This document shows, one piece after another, positions 47,574-59,770 of a stretch of 64,000 bases of DNA. Each line of letters opens with the position of its first letter. Position 1 is the first letter of the stretch. A model generated the notes under the pieces. That model was not told where the DNA came from. It did no database searches and saw nothing but the letters and a program-made list of their open reading frames with translations. The translations under genes and the position numbers were made by a program. Source of the DNA: Yamagishiella unicocca (Eukaryota > Chlorophyta > Chlorophyceae > Chlamydomonadales > Volvocaceae); contig BDSL01000106.1 of the NCBI GenBank assembly GCA_003116995.1, forward strand, positions 248,001 through 312,000, written 5' to 3'.

Positions 47574-50500
47574 ATGGCGACCCACAACGCCACCGATACT
47601 GAGGCTCCAGCCGCGCCACCGCCATCACATCACGCAGAGACACAAACCGCTGAGGAGTATGCAGCTGAACCGGCAATGCCAGCAGCCACTGGTCAGGGGC
47701 AGGGAACCAGGGGCCGCGGAGCCGACGCACCGCTTGCCGTGACCCACGGGTCTCCCGGGTTCGTCGGCTTCCACTCTGTCAGGGCCGCCGTGTTGGCTCG
47801 CGAGGGCGCCCCTCGCAGCTTGTCGCGCAGAATGGCTGCCAGCATGGGCCGCCGGCACCTCCATTCTCACCCGCACCCCCGCCAGAGGGCTGCTGGTCGT
47901 GCGCTGCTGCTGCACCCTTCGGAGGTGGCCGCGTTGAGCCATGCTGGGGCGGCCCGCGGAGGCGGTGGCGGTGGCGGTGGCCAGGGCGGTGGCAACGCTG
48001 CTGGCTACAATGAAGGTACGGCGATCAGGGCGCGTATCGTCGTACTCAAAAGTATCCATTTCGCAGCTCACCTCGTGCGAGTCCTCTGTACACGGGGATG
48101 GGCTGCACGATACTTGATGCGAGGACCCTCCAAGCGCCTATCTGCCCATATGTGCGGACCCACCTGCCGCATCCTCCCCGCCACTCACTCTGACCCCTCC
48201 TTACCTCCACTCGTTCGCGCTCGGCCCCTCAGGCCGTGGCGCGAGCTGGCCCCTGACGGCCTGTGTGGTGCTCAAGGCGGCGCTGGGCGTGGGCGTGCTG
48301 TCGCTTCCCGGGGCCTTCTCCCGGCTGGGCTGGCTGCCGGCGTCGGTCGTCATCGCGGCGCTGACGGCGGCGGTGGTGTACTCGGGTTCTCTATACACCA
48401 GGTGGGGTTACAACTAAAGAACCGGTACACCAGGTGGGGTGGGGTGGGATGAACGCAGGTGACGGTGGCCAGGAACTGGGGCGCTGACGACTGGGGTGTA
48501 CGGATCGCCAGCCTCCGCTAACACGCCCGAAGCCTACCCAGGTCGCCCAACTTCCCCCCGCGTGTCCTCGGCTCTTCCGCCTGTCTGCCCCCCGACTTCC
48601 TGCTCCGGCCTCCGCGCCAGGCTGCTGGCGGGGCCGCCCGGTGCTAGTGCTGCCGGGCGGCCACCCATGCTGCATTCGCTGGCTCGCGCCGCACTGGGCC
48701 GCCCCGGGGAGGTGGCCGCTTGCCTGACTGCCTACGCGACCATCCTGCTGATGCCCGCGATCTTCCACATCACAGCGGTGGAGGCCCTGGGCCAGGTGGG
48801 CTGTCTTGCGGAGCTGGCACCCCTGGAGCAATGGGCCCTCCCCGCCCTTTCTTCGTAATCGTAATGTCAACCCCTTGTACTTATACTCCGCCCCGCCCTG
48901 CGTCCGGGGACCGCGCTTCGCCCCTTGGCCCGGCCCCGCCGTGCAGCTGGTGGGTCCGCAAGACAGCCCCCCGTTGCTGCTGTACGGAATGGCGGTCCTG
49001 GTGGTGGTGGTGGCGCTGGCTCAGCTGCAGAGCCTGACGCAGGTGGGGCGGGCGGGCGGGGACCCGTGTGGGGCGGGCGGGCGGGGACCCGTGTGGGGCG
49101 GGCGGGCGGGGACCCGTGTGGGGCGCGACGCAGGTCATACCGATGTGCACAAGTAGTAGGTACACGGCTTGGGCTGCGAGGAAAACCAAAACCCCCGTGT
49201 ACGAAAAAGCATCGTTTGGGACGGACGGCTTTGGGCGGACTGCGCTGAGCCTGTTGTCCCATACCGCTGTTGGCAACGCCGAACCCGTCCGCTTCCCTTG
49301 ATTCATCCATTCCCCCATTCCCTCCCCCTTTCCCTCCCCTGCTGTGCCAGCTGGGCTGGACCTCGTTGCTAGGCAGCCTGGCCATGAGCGCCGCCCTGAT
49401 CATCACCACAGTCAAGCTGCTGGTGGAGCCGCCGCCGGAGGAACACCCGGGAGGTGGCGGAGGCGGCGGAGGCGGTGGGGGCACAGCAGGCAGCGCGTTC
49501 CCAGCCATCGAGGACCAGGGCTACGTAGGCGGCGGTGTGTACTCTAGCGGCGGCGCCGGCGCCGGCGCCGGTCGCGGCGGCTACTGGCGGCCGCGCACGG
49601 AGCTGGTGGCGCACGGGGGCTTCGGAAGCGCTATGGTGGGCTCGGACAAGCGAGGGGGCAGTAGCGAAAAAATGTGGGGTTCGAGGAAAAATGTGGGTCG
49701 GCAATGATTGGGAAAACCGATTAGGAGATGTTGGGGGGATGAAGTGGGTGACTGAAAGAACCCTAACACCACCACCCGCCTTTCTCCCGCCTTCGCCCCC
49801 CTCCTGTGCTGCTGATGCTGCCCGTAGGTTGGTGTGATGGACATGGTGTTCGCTTTCGGAGGTCAGGAGAATTGGATGCGTTTCATCAGCGGTATGCGCC
49901 ACAGGTGCGGACACCGGTACAGGACCGACAGGGGAGCAATGGGACGATAGCAAAAAAATCCACTGTGAGAAGACACGTCAACAAGACACTACCAGTTGGC
50001 GAAAAGTTCTGGTATCACACCTTGGACCCACGGGTCGGCGTCGCCAGGGCCTTCCATTCAGCACCCCGCCCCTTCCCGATGCGGCGGCCATAACACCTCC
50101 CCACGTCCCGATGGTTCTGCCTTTGGTCTGGAACCCACTGTAACAAATACTGCTATCACAGAAGGCTCCGGAGCCTTTCTCTAATCGGTTTACTTATCTC
50201 TTTAAGTTTCCCCTCAGCCCCAGGTCTCCGCTCCCCACTCCGTCTGTTCTGAACGGTTTTTTCGGGCATCCACGGGTCTTCCTCGAACCCCCTCCGCAGC
50301 TCACACTTCACCATCTCCGTCGCCGCCTCCACCGCGATGCTGGTGCCGCTGCTGGCAGTGCTGGGGGCGGCGGGTTACGTGGCCCGAGGCACCGACCTGG
50401 ACCCCTCAAGACCCGTTACAAGCGAGCTGCGCCGCGACGGGTGGTCGTTGGCGGTTAACGGTTGCGTGTTGGCGTCCGTGCTCATCTCGTACCAGATCAA

Positions 50501-51458
50501 CCTCAACGTGTGGACGCGGCTGGTGCTGGGATTGTGGGGCCCTCGATCCATGCGGGGCGAGTACGACACTGGCGGCGGCGGCAATGAGGAAGACAGCGGC
50601 GGCGGCGGCGGTGGCGGCAGCGAAGAAGGCGAGTCGGGAAGCGGCATCAGCAGTGGTGGGGACGGTACTGGCACGAGCGAAGGCTCTGTCAGTGACGGCG
50701 GCGGCAGTAAGCTGGTGCCGCCAGTGGGAATGGAGGGCGTGGTGATCGTGCCGCTGCCGGGGCCAGCAGCGGTGGCAGCAGCGTCTATACGCGCAGTAGG
50801 CTCCACAGAGGACGAGCCTGCTGCTGCCACCGCTGCTGTTGTGCCCGCGGTGCTGCCAGGACTGCAATTCGGCCAGGTCGACGAGGAGGTGGGCTTGGGT
50901 ATGGGGCCCGATGCGTACGGCAGCCGGCTGTCGCGCAGGTCGCTGGGCCCCCCGCCGCCGCCGGCCGGGACGGACGAGACGGCGGGACCGGCGGAAGCAC
51001 CGGCCGGCAGCCGCGACGACAACCGCGGCGACGAGGGCGACCTTTCGCAGCCGCTGTTGTACGGAACCCACGGAACAGCGGCCTACAGGCACTACCTGGA
51101 GGAAAGGCGCCGCCGCCGCCGCCTCCAGCTGCCCGCGGGCGCCCCTGAGCTGGACGCTGGCTCCAAGCGCCTGCTGTGGCTGCTGCTCACGCTGTGCGCG
51201 GCGTGCTATGGCTACGTGGCGGGCTTCCTGTTGCCGTACTTCTCCGAGGTGGTGGCAGTCATCGCCTCCGTCGGCGACCTGGCGTTGCTGCTGGCCCTGC
51301 CCTGCCTGTGTGCGCTGCACCTGCTGCAGATGGGTCGGAACGAGCGGGTGTTGTGCTGGGGGCTGACGGGCGGCGCGGTGGTGCTGTCGGTGGTGGGGGC
51401 GGTGCTGTCGGTGCAGCGGCTGCTTGACCGTGTGAACGGTGGCGATGGGAAGGGCTAG
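47574..51458 (+). CDS. AAAP-family amino acid transporter
   Basis: Seven phase-consistent exons (47574-48015, 48233-48401, 48621-48795, 48947-49042, 49351-49635, 49828-49904, 50300-51458) give 800 aa. A hydrophilic His/Ala/Gly-rich N-terminus of about 150 residues precedes the first membrane segment, SWPLTACVVLKAALGVGVLSLP, the hallmark opening of the amino acid/auxin permease (AAAP) family. Later segments include a 7-residue hydrophobic-rich LVVVVALAQLQ helix and VMDMVFAFGGQENWMRFI, matching the conserved FAFGGH..N stretch. The last exon carries TM pairs around a long acidic Ser/Gly-rich loop (about residues 475-680) and ends with helices ALLLALPCLCALHLLQM and GGAVVLSVVGAVL. It is likely a proton-coupled amino acid importer or vacuolar exporter. 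The large loops make it longer than the usual 400-500 aa. The ATG at 47574 is the first in frame. Confidence 0.85.
49046..49124 (+). repeat. 25-bp intronic minisatellite (GGACCCGTGTGGGGCGGGCGGGCGG)
   Basis: Three near-perfect units immediately follow the exon 4 donor of the transporter gene. They are G-rich on the coding strand. Confidence 0.85.
50107..50144 (+). repeat. Dispersed repeat, partial diverged copy 3
   Basis: This 38-bp segment in intron 6 of the transporter gene matches the right part of the 135-bp repeat (CCCGATGGTTCT...GGTCTGGAACCCACTG) with two or three changes. Only this fragment is present. Confidence 0.7.
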
Positions 51459-51753
51459 CAGCTCACGGTCCAAGCCAGCCAAGGCACCGGTGGAATGATG
51501 GCGGCATGGGATAGCACAGCGATACAGCTGCAGCAGAGGCTGGGAGATTAAGTGTCGGCTGCGTTTCGTCCTGACGCCCACGTCGTTTGCGCGCGGCTGT
51601 TGCCAATGTGGGGGTTAGCCGTGTGGCCATGCAGCCGGCAGACGTCATTGTGCCGTGTTCAGTAGGCTACGTGCGCCATGATTCGGCTGAAGGCCTTAAC
51701 TGAAGGCCCCAGGTTCACCACGTGTTGCCGTGTGGTTGTGTGTTGACGTTCAT

Positions 51754-51813
51754 TTACAACAAATACAGACACACAAGAACTAAACGTTTGAAGTCCTCAT
51801 TCCTGCGTTGTAA
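51754..51813. promoter_or_regulatory. Convergent poly(A) signals of the transporter and FHA-Pin1 genes
   Basis: TGTAA on the plus strand (51809-51813) lies about 350 nt past the transporter stop. TGTAA on the minus strand (51754-51758) is the first found past the FHA-Pin1 stop. If both are used, the two 3' ends would overlap by some tens of nucleotides. Confidence 0.4.
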
Positions 51814-52387
51814 GCTCCAGAATTTATCAGGACTACAGCCCAACAAAGAAAGCGCACCAGAGGTCCAACGCTCCTGGACTCAGCAGCATTTTTGAAGTTG
51901 ACTCAGCAGAAGAACGGCAGGCATCCCAACGTACCCACGGGATGTATAACATCAAGAACGCCGTCCAGTATTTAAACACACGCATGTCGAGCCTGTGCAC
52001 GACCGCCGTACGGTCACGACAAGCCACGCGCCGTGCCTGGCTTTGCTGAGACACAAGACGTTTTTTTATTCCGACAGCGTAAAAGAGTGTGTTCGTGCAA
52101 ATGGTTTATGCCATGCCAATGCAATTTTGCTGAGGACACAGCACACCAATGACCACGATATGGAAATCCACATCTGGCGCGCGCAAAAACGCCCGCCAAA
52201 CCCTGCGCTCCAGCCCCCCTGCGCAATCGGCGCCGCCTTGGAGGAAACCCGGCGTCTCCCATTCGGGGGCCTCACCGACGTATTCTTCGCCACACCCCTG
52301 CTGCAATCAACACCCGACCGTATTATAAATGACGACGTCCTCGACAAGGAGCGTCGATCTGCCGTCAGGCCGAAAAATAAATCGACT

Positions 52388-55185
52388 TCAGCCAGTACGC
52401 AGGATGAGGTGCACGCCAGAGTCCGTGAAAATGGGTCCACTGAGCTCTCCGACCTTGAGGGCGTATGTGGCGTCCTCAAAAGCCTTCTGCATTTCGCCGC
52501 GCCTAAGACAGGGACGGTCCGGGAGGAGGGACAAGCGGTGGTCGGCGAGAGGGTAGCTGCTTGCAATTACGAGGGCCATAAGACCCTGGCGTTAGCTTTA
52601 AGAGGCGAGGTGCAACTTCAACCCAGTCTAACGCGTCACCAAAGGACTTCAAAACCTAACGGAAACTCTCCTGGGCATCCTTCCCTGCCTGGAATATACC
52701 GGCGGAACTGAACTGCTCACCCGAAGTCGCCCAGGTCGCCTCCACGCTTGGCACTGCTGCAGTGGCTCTCCCGAGATGCCAGCGACCCGAAGTCGGTTTC
52801 GCCCTTCACGAGCATCTCGTGAAAGCGCTGTGGAGGCGGCAGGGGGAGCACACTTGAGCAATGGGGCACGGCAGTTCGGACCAAGACTCGCGCATTTGCA
52901 GGCACCGCCTCCCATAACATCGACCACGGAGACGACAGCCGTCATCCGCACAAGTCAGCAAGCCAAGGTTCCATTTGAGCAGAGTATTAATTTTCCGGCC
53001 CAGATTTGCCCACGTTTGAGAGGATAACACGCAGACCGAATGGGTGAGCACATAACTGCGACGAAGCGCCATCAAGCGCCTCTCAGCCACCTGACCAAAT
53101 ATTATAATAGTTTGCAACCCGACCGACCGCCGGGTTCAGCCGCCCCACCTGAATCATAGCCAGCGCCTCCTCCTGGGTGCGGGTCACCACTGGCTCCTGC
53201 AGCGGAGAGCATCCAACAAGGGCCGCATCCAACAGACGAGCGAGGCCGGCGTGGACACCAGGACCAAGACAGGAGTGCATGCAGGCGCCTGGGGCTGCCA
53301 ACCTAACACGCAGACGCCGGTCCCGGAGAAAACGCCCACAGTTTCCGCTGTACGGGTCCGCAGCGGAATGGATGCACGGTGGAATGGCCAAAACCAAGAA
53401 ACTCCCAACCCAGGTACAGGAGGTTTCAGTACTGCGGTAGGAAAACTTGCTTTTGTATCAATAGCTAAAGCCGCAGTGTTTAAAAACAGAGTATTGATAT
53501 TACTACATGACAATGCCGTGCTCTTGTGAGACAAAAATTTGCGTGACGGAATAACCATTCCGGGCGGTATTTAAGCCCGCATGGGCTGGTATGCGCAAGC
53601 GCCCGTGAGGGCTTTTTATGCGGCCGTGGAGAATATCCCTTGCCTGTAGGCGAGTGCTTAACGCCCCAGCGCTCGGCCTAGGCCAGAGTTATGCACTTGC
53701 AATGTGGTGCTGTCTAACAAGGAAAGCGTACGCTAGCGACGCACGACCAGGACGTCGTTTTTTAGGAGGATCTAAGCGCTCAGCTAGTTGTGGTGCGTGA
53801 GGGCCACAGATTAGGATCGCAACAGATCAACTGACTGACAATTCCAGCGAGCGGATATTCCCATAATTCTCACCGCTATCCCCATTATCCGCTTCCCATC
53901 GCCATGATCGCGGTGTCGAAAAGGGATAACGAGAGATTTCTACACCCCTGATCCCCTACGTAATAAAATCCGCGTAGGGCTGGTCACTGCACCCATCCAA
54001 AGGTCATCGCCCACTCCTGAATACGAACACGATACCACTAGTCCGGATTTGTCAGTGTGGTTTTGTCGGTTTACCACCCCGAACTGGGCCCCATGGAAGC
54101 CATTACGACACAATGACAAGCAGGGTAAGGCACGCCTTGCGAGGTACTCCAGCTCCCTCCGCACCTTCCATGAGCTGGGCCGCCTCACGTCCTTGTGCTT
54201 CACGAGCAGATGCGATGCACACACGCGAGTGTCGGCCATGGTGGCAGAACGCTTGCTTGGAGGAGCGGCAGACGGGTCTTCCGCACCGCGCTTCTCAGCT
54301 GTAGGCATGGTAGACGGACAGGCAGAACAGGGTTTTTACGAACGCAGAGCAACTCGGACAGTGCTTCGGGCAGGAGGGGTTGGCCTAAATGATCGTGACA
54401 GTGCACTAGGTAGCAGTGGTCAGCAGCATCTTCTCGCCTCTCCGGGAGGGCTATAGTAGCGTCATTTGTCGCCGGGAACCTTCATGGCGGCACGAAGTCG
54501 AAGACCGTGCCGTGCGTGCTTACCTGCTGACTCGCAGCGCAGGACGTACTCTGGCTCAAGCTCGCCAAACCGGATACGTGTCTGGTCCTTCAGCAATATG
54601 GGCTTGTTTGGTGCGACACGCCGACCGTCAACAGCGGTGCCTTGGGTCTGCCGGGGAAGGTGTGTGGAACAGAGGCAACCTTAGTCCCACCAAATGGTTG
54701 CATGGAAACAATTTCGGGCATCTATACGCCCTTAACCAAAGAGGGTTCAGCAGCTACACGGTAACGAATGCTCGCAAAAGCTCCAACTTCAACATAGCTC
54801 CACGCATAGTCACGGCCAATAAGTTGTCTGGCAACCCCACACAGCAGCCTACCGACTGGAGGTCAATTAAAAAGATGCGGCCGTCTGTGTGATGAACGAT
54901 GGCGGCGTGAACTCTGGAGCAACTATGGTGATCGAGGTGTACCGATACCTGGTCTGCGGCCCTCCCAAGTGTACAGTATGGCTCGGTATCGATCGGAATT
55001 GACACAACGCGTTGTCCACCAGTGAAAACCTGAAGAGGGCATGACGAGCATTCGCGACAACACGTGGGCTTCTGGCAGCAGCTTCATCAATTCCCCTGCG
55101 TCGGTCAGCATCGCAGGATGAAGCGCACCTCAAGTGATGCCACACGGCAAGGTTGTGATGCCCAGTCAGGGGGGTTGAAGAGCAT
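52388..55185 (-). CDS. FHA domain - Pin1-type parvulin peptidyl-prolyl isomerase fusion
   Basis: Seven phase-consistent exons (55129-55185, 54853-55029, 54524-54647, 54165-54298, 53149-53196, 52721-52827, 52388-52502) give 253 aa. Residues 1-119 form an FHA domain: [15 protein letters not shown] (Arg42), SCSRVH (Ser57, Arg58, His60), then [10 protein letters not shown] and [12 protein letters not shown] short [15 protein letters not shown] linker follows. The catalytic domain is Pin1-like: ASHLLVKH (His149) with the phosphate-binding Lys153, Arg158 and Arg159, then [24 protein letters not shown] (Cys203), [12 protein letters not shown] and [12 protein letters not shown] at the end. All Pin1 catalytic residues I can check are kept. 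By family it isomerises phospho-Ser/Thr-Pro bonds; FHA would replace WW as the phospho-peptide docking module. The ATG at 55185 is preceded by an in-frame stop. Confidence 0.94.
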
Positions 55186-56702
55186 CTCACGAAGAGCCCG
55201 CCAACATCGGTTCCGACATTACTGCTGAGGATGGGAAAGAGACTGTTAAGGAAAGATGTGAGTAGTTGACGTCCGAATTCTTAATGGTGTGAGGACACGT
55301 TGCCGACTTGACGTGTATGCAAAGTATGCATGGCTGCACGACAATACAAACTTCAACGTCCAGGATCATTCCTTGCTAGTTACATCTAAACGTGCTGGTT
55401 ACGTCAACAAAAATGATTCAGTCTAGGTTACAGTAGGGGCAAGGCACGAAGCAAGTGCTGAAACATTCATCTTTGTGACTACGGTACTGAGCGACTGGCG
55501 TCCTGCTATCGTAGAGCACTTATCCAATTGGGCAGCAACATCATTGTGCAGATCGATGTATGCCACCAGGAGGTTATGTTCGATCTCCCTCCCTCAGAAA
55601 CCCTTGTTCCCTACTATGTGCACATTGAACATAAAGGCCCTGGGAGGTGAGGTTGGGGGATAGCGAGAAGTTACCGACCAGATACTCAGCATAGGAGACG
55701 AAGGACAGAATCTAGCCGGCGAATGGGTTTGAGACACGCGTTTGAGTGTGCATACCGGAGAACCTGGGTTGACGAACGGAAACTTGTGGACGCGGCCCGT
55801 CGACGTCGTGGTCAGATAGGGCAGGATCCCTCAGGATCTGGCTCTACTTTGGTGTGTCACCGCAGCTGCGCAGGTTTGGAGTCCGGGGCCGCACTAATGC
55901 CAAAGCCTGAGCCCAGGCGAGCCCAAGGCCTGACGGCGTACATCGATCATGAGCTGCAACTTGCAAACCTAGTATGCCGGTCGCAGCCCATGGTCTACGC
56001 CAATGGCATTACCGAAGCCCACTTTCATCTCCCTACGGCCCGGTCCGGTGCATTCCATTGAAATGGTATTCGACAACGTCCGGGAGGGGTTTCGAGCTAA
56101 GGTCAGGGTGCATGTGTGCGTAAAAGAATCGATCTGGCTGTAACGTGCAAGGACCCGTTGCATACATGTCTATGGATGTGCTATGGGGTTCAAGGCAGGC
56201 AATGGCCTGTTACGCTTATGCCCGCGATGATGTCATCCGTACATCGGATGTTCCATAAGGTTTGGGGCTTGCCCGCAAACCGGTGTCTTAAGACGCCACC
56301 TAGTTTGGACATGTCCGTAGCAGGTGCAGTGGCCCACGAGCCCTGGGGGCCTAGTAGGGGCAGTGAAGCCTCACACGATTTCGAAGGCCAGGTGCCCGCC
56401 GACCCGACATTGCAGGTAAGATACGAGCAAGAGTCCATGTAAGAAACAGCGCGAAGCCTTTGCAATCTAACTGGTCGACTTGAGTCCTCTCATGCTTCCG
56501 CGGGTCCCTCAGCGCATCCCCTCAGGAACCATCGGCACGCTAACCGCTCACCTCCGGCAACAGTTCAGGCTGTAACAGCAAGTACATTGCGTCATTGCCA
56601 CAGTCGTACGGCATTCTTTGCGCAATATACTGCAGCTTTGTTCCTCAAAAATACGCTTACAAGGGCTGAACACTCCTGCCATCTCCTAAACCCTTAAAAC
56701 CC
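55186..56702. other. Intergenic region; no gene resolved
   Basis: This lies upstream of the FHA-Pin1 gene and downstream of the GIY-YIG-like gene. A 112-codon plus-strand frame (55723-56061) has no recognisable content. A minus-strand TGTAA at 56657-56661 lies about 45 nt past the GIY-YIG-like stop and may be its poly(A) signal. Confidence 0.4.
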
Positions 56703-59700
56703 CTAAAAGAACGCGTCCAGGATGCCCGGCCCCTTCGGCACGTCGTCTTCGTCGTCGGCGTTGCTAAATATGTTGTCCACCGCAATCTTGACGGGCGATG
56801 GCGTGCCTTGCCCCAGCGCCGTGTCCAGCTGCTGAGCGCTTTCGTTGCGCAGGGGCCCGTAGTCGTGAATGCGATTGAAGCGCCATGCGTCTGATGCGTC
56901 GGTGGTCAGCATCACGCCGCCTGCGCGCACAGCGTGAGGTACACGTGTCAGACGGTGTGGGACCAGCGCGACAACATACAGCTTGTGAGCTCCGCACGTT
57001 GGCCACTGAAGCTCAAGAGCAGGAGAGCCTCACCAGGTGCAGTGCGAAGCCGGAGCAGGCGACCAGACCAGCAATCACCCCGCCGCTGCTTGCGTGGTGC
57101 GCAGCTGATATCACCGAGTGCACTTGTGCCGTCGTGCGATGGCAAATGCAACTCTTACTTGGTACATCGTGCCAACCCTGCCCGACGCGGACAGTCTCGT
57201 GCGACCCGCGCTTCGCCTACCTGAGACCCGCTCGAACTCCAGCCTGAACTCCTCGCCGTACCACTGTTCCACCTGGCCCAGCGCGAAGTAGTTGACTGGG
57301 AACTGGCTGCTCAGCAGCATGCCTTCCGTCGCGCGGGCGACCTGCGGTGCAAGCAAAGCAATGCCCCCAGGAGGTTTCGCCACGAAGCTATGCAGGGCAC
57401 CCGTCGACTCAGCGCTATGGTCATCGCAAACAGCCCGGCGAACATGAGAGCCCGCTGTTTTGACCCGGCTTCACTTCACCCAAAATACCCGCCGGGAGGA
57501 AAACCTTACAGCTGCAGCAGCACAATGCGCCACCGAGTCCAGCCAGTTCCTCAATTCAGGTGTCCGCCCTGAGCCACCCACCTTGGCGCGCAGCAGCAGC
57601 GCCAGCCCAGCCTCCACGGCCGCCTCGGGCGCCAGGCCGTACGGCTCGAAGTACTGCTTGCCTGCAGACACCACCAGCCAGGGCAGGGCGTATATTAGCA
57701 AGCTCAACGCCAAAAAGCGAACGACGCAAAGCTCTCACGCTCTGCCCCGCCCCGCAGCGGCCCGCCGGTCCGCTAGCCCCGCAGCACAACTTCCGCGGCG
57801 GAAAAGTGAACTCGCTCGAGGGCGCCGTGCCTTAACGCGCTGGGCGGGGCTCACCTACGATGACCCGGTGCTGCGTCTCGCGCCCGTCGAACAGCACGCT
57901 CACGTCCACCAGCACGCCTCCCTTGGTGGGGAACTTGAGGCCGTACAGGGTGTGGAAGATGCGCTCCTGGCCGTCCACGATGGCGCTACAGGACCGCCGC
58001 CCGCGCATGCGCGCCGCTTCCGCCTCACGCTCCGCCGCCATTTCCTCGTCCGATAGGTTCAGTGCAGGCAGAAACTCGACCTGGCGGTTTCAAGGCACAC
58101 ATTACCATTTGCGGGTTTAGGCAGAGTTCAATAGTTCGTAAAACCGGAACCCCGACTGATTATCCCGAAGCAGTGTTACCACCGGCTCACGCACGAACCT
58201 GTACGCGAAGAAATGAGGCAGCAACCAAAATCCCGGCAGCCTCCTTGCCAACTCGCTAGACCCGCGGCCAACCCGCCCCTGCCCCTGTGGCTCCGTAGCA
58301 GCGGCCCCAACGCAGTCCTACCTGCCCCTCCAGCAGCAGCGTCGCGTTCGGCGTGAACTCCTCCTTGCAGCCACGATCTCGCAGCGTCCCTTGCAGCTGC
58401 CGCGCCTTCTCCTCCGCCGCGCCCTTGCGGCCTCGCTCGCTGATGGCGCCCGCGTCCACCGGCTGCTGCCACATCGAGCGCTCAATGGCGACTGGGGTAG
58501 GCGCGCGGGCCGGGCGAGGTGCAAGACGGATGAGGACCCGAATAAAACACACCTTTGGACGCAAAGATGATCCGGTTATGCAAAATTTTGCTGGTACTTT
58601 GTACAATGGACAACACAAACAAGCGCGTGACGCTGGCGACTCCGTCGGCTGTTAAGCCCGTAACATGCGCGTTCCAAACTTGGCGCTCGTTAATTTGTTT
58701 TGGGTATGCCGGTCGAGCAGTATGGCGGTATCTCCTCGCGGCCCAGTTCCAACGACATACCCAGTTTCAGCCAAATACCCCATATCCCGGAGACCCAAAC
58801 ATACGCAATGCCGCTTTACTTACGACGGTTGCCGTTAGGTTGTCCCCCGCACTCCGCGAACCAAGAGTCGCGCACCGCCGTCAGCACAGCTGGATCGTTG
58901 GTGGTCAAACAGGTGGCCCTACGTGCAGCAGACGGGACGTGAGTGTGCATGGTTCCCTGGATCCCTTTGCGCTTCTGAGGTAAAGCCTCATATCCTACGA
59001 TAAGACCACTGCGCGCACCCCTGTGCCATAGAAACTAGACCAACGGACGGAGACAACGGACAGCGGCCTGTGTGGTGCAATTCGCTCAAGCAGGGATTTG
59101 GTATACCCGAATCGCTTCCTGTTAATTCCCCCATCCACCCTGCACAGTGACGTCCGACGTCCATGCGTACGACGAAGGGCATTCGGGGGTGCTGCACTTA
59201 CTTGTAGTAAAAGCTCTTCTCAGGCCGGCGGCCGAGGGCTGTGCGCAACGCGTTGCGCAGGTCGGTCGTGGTGCCGACATATTGGAGCTTTTGCTTCTCA
59301 TCGTAGATAGCATAGGCTGCGCCCCGTGTGCCCTCAGGTGCCTCGGGCAACACCATTCCCTACGGGATGAACGCCGGGAGCAGTTGAAGACCTCGCCTGT
59401 CAAGCCCACTAACATATACGCGTACCTGTGTGTTGATTATGGAGCACAGTGCCAATTCGGCCAGCTTTGGCGTGGGTGCGGCGGGCGCTGCGTCCAGGAC
59501 AGCCGCGGAATGGCATACTGGAAGGCCACGCGTTGCGGGCAAAGCGGCCTTGGGAGATCTCAGACCACAAGCAGGCACAACACATGGTACGCAGGTGCTG
59601 CTGGTGAAGGGCCTCGGATTGATGCCACGGCGGTGGTGCAAGGGCGCAGCGGCCGGCCTGCACACCGAATGTGAAGTCAGAATCGGCCGCAGCGAGCAAG

Positions 59701-59770
59701 GCCAACTGCGGCTCACGCACCGTTGCGATGTTCGCAATTCCACATCGCGGAAAAATCCAAGGTTGGTCAT
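56703..59770 (-). CDS. GIY-YIG-like domain protein, probably chloroplast-targeted
   Basis: Eight phase-consistent exons (59426-59770, 59202-59359, 58824-58918, 58322-58491, 57855-58080, 57582-57661, 57221-57341, 56703-56920) give 470 aa. The first 90 or so residues are rich in Arg, Ser, Cys and Pro with few acids, like a plastid or mitochondrial transit peptide. Residues about 128-168 (GAAYAIYDEKQKLQYVGTT, then LRNALRTALGRRPEKSFYYK) carry the AIY...YVG core of the GIY-YIG fold. Next come DPAVLTAVRDSWFAE...PNGN and a charged linker (QPVDAGAISERGRKGAAEEKA). A second conserved-looking region (FHTLYGLKFPTKGGVLVDVSVLFDG) is followed by FEPYGLAPEAAVEAGL and an acidic C-terminus (NADDEDDVPKGPGILDAFF). 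I believe green-lineage plastid proteins of this architecture exist but can name no function. Nuclease activity is uncertain. Confidence 0.8.

Noticed and set aside
59202..59359. Homing endonuclease or mobile intron at the GIY-YIG-like exon
   Set aside because: The domain is one exon of an eight-exon nuclear gene with a transit-like N-terminus. There is no group I intron structure or intein context.
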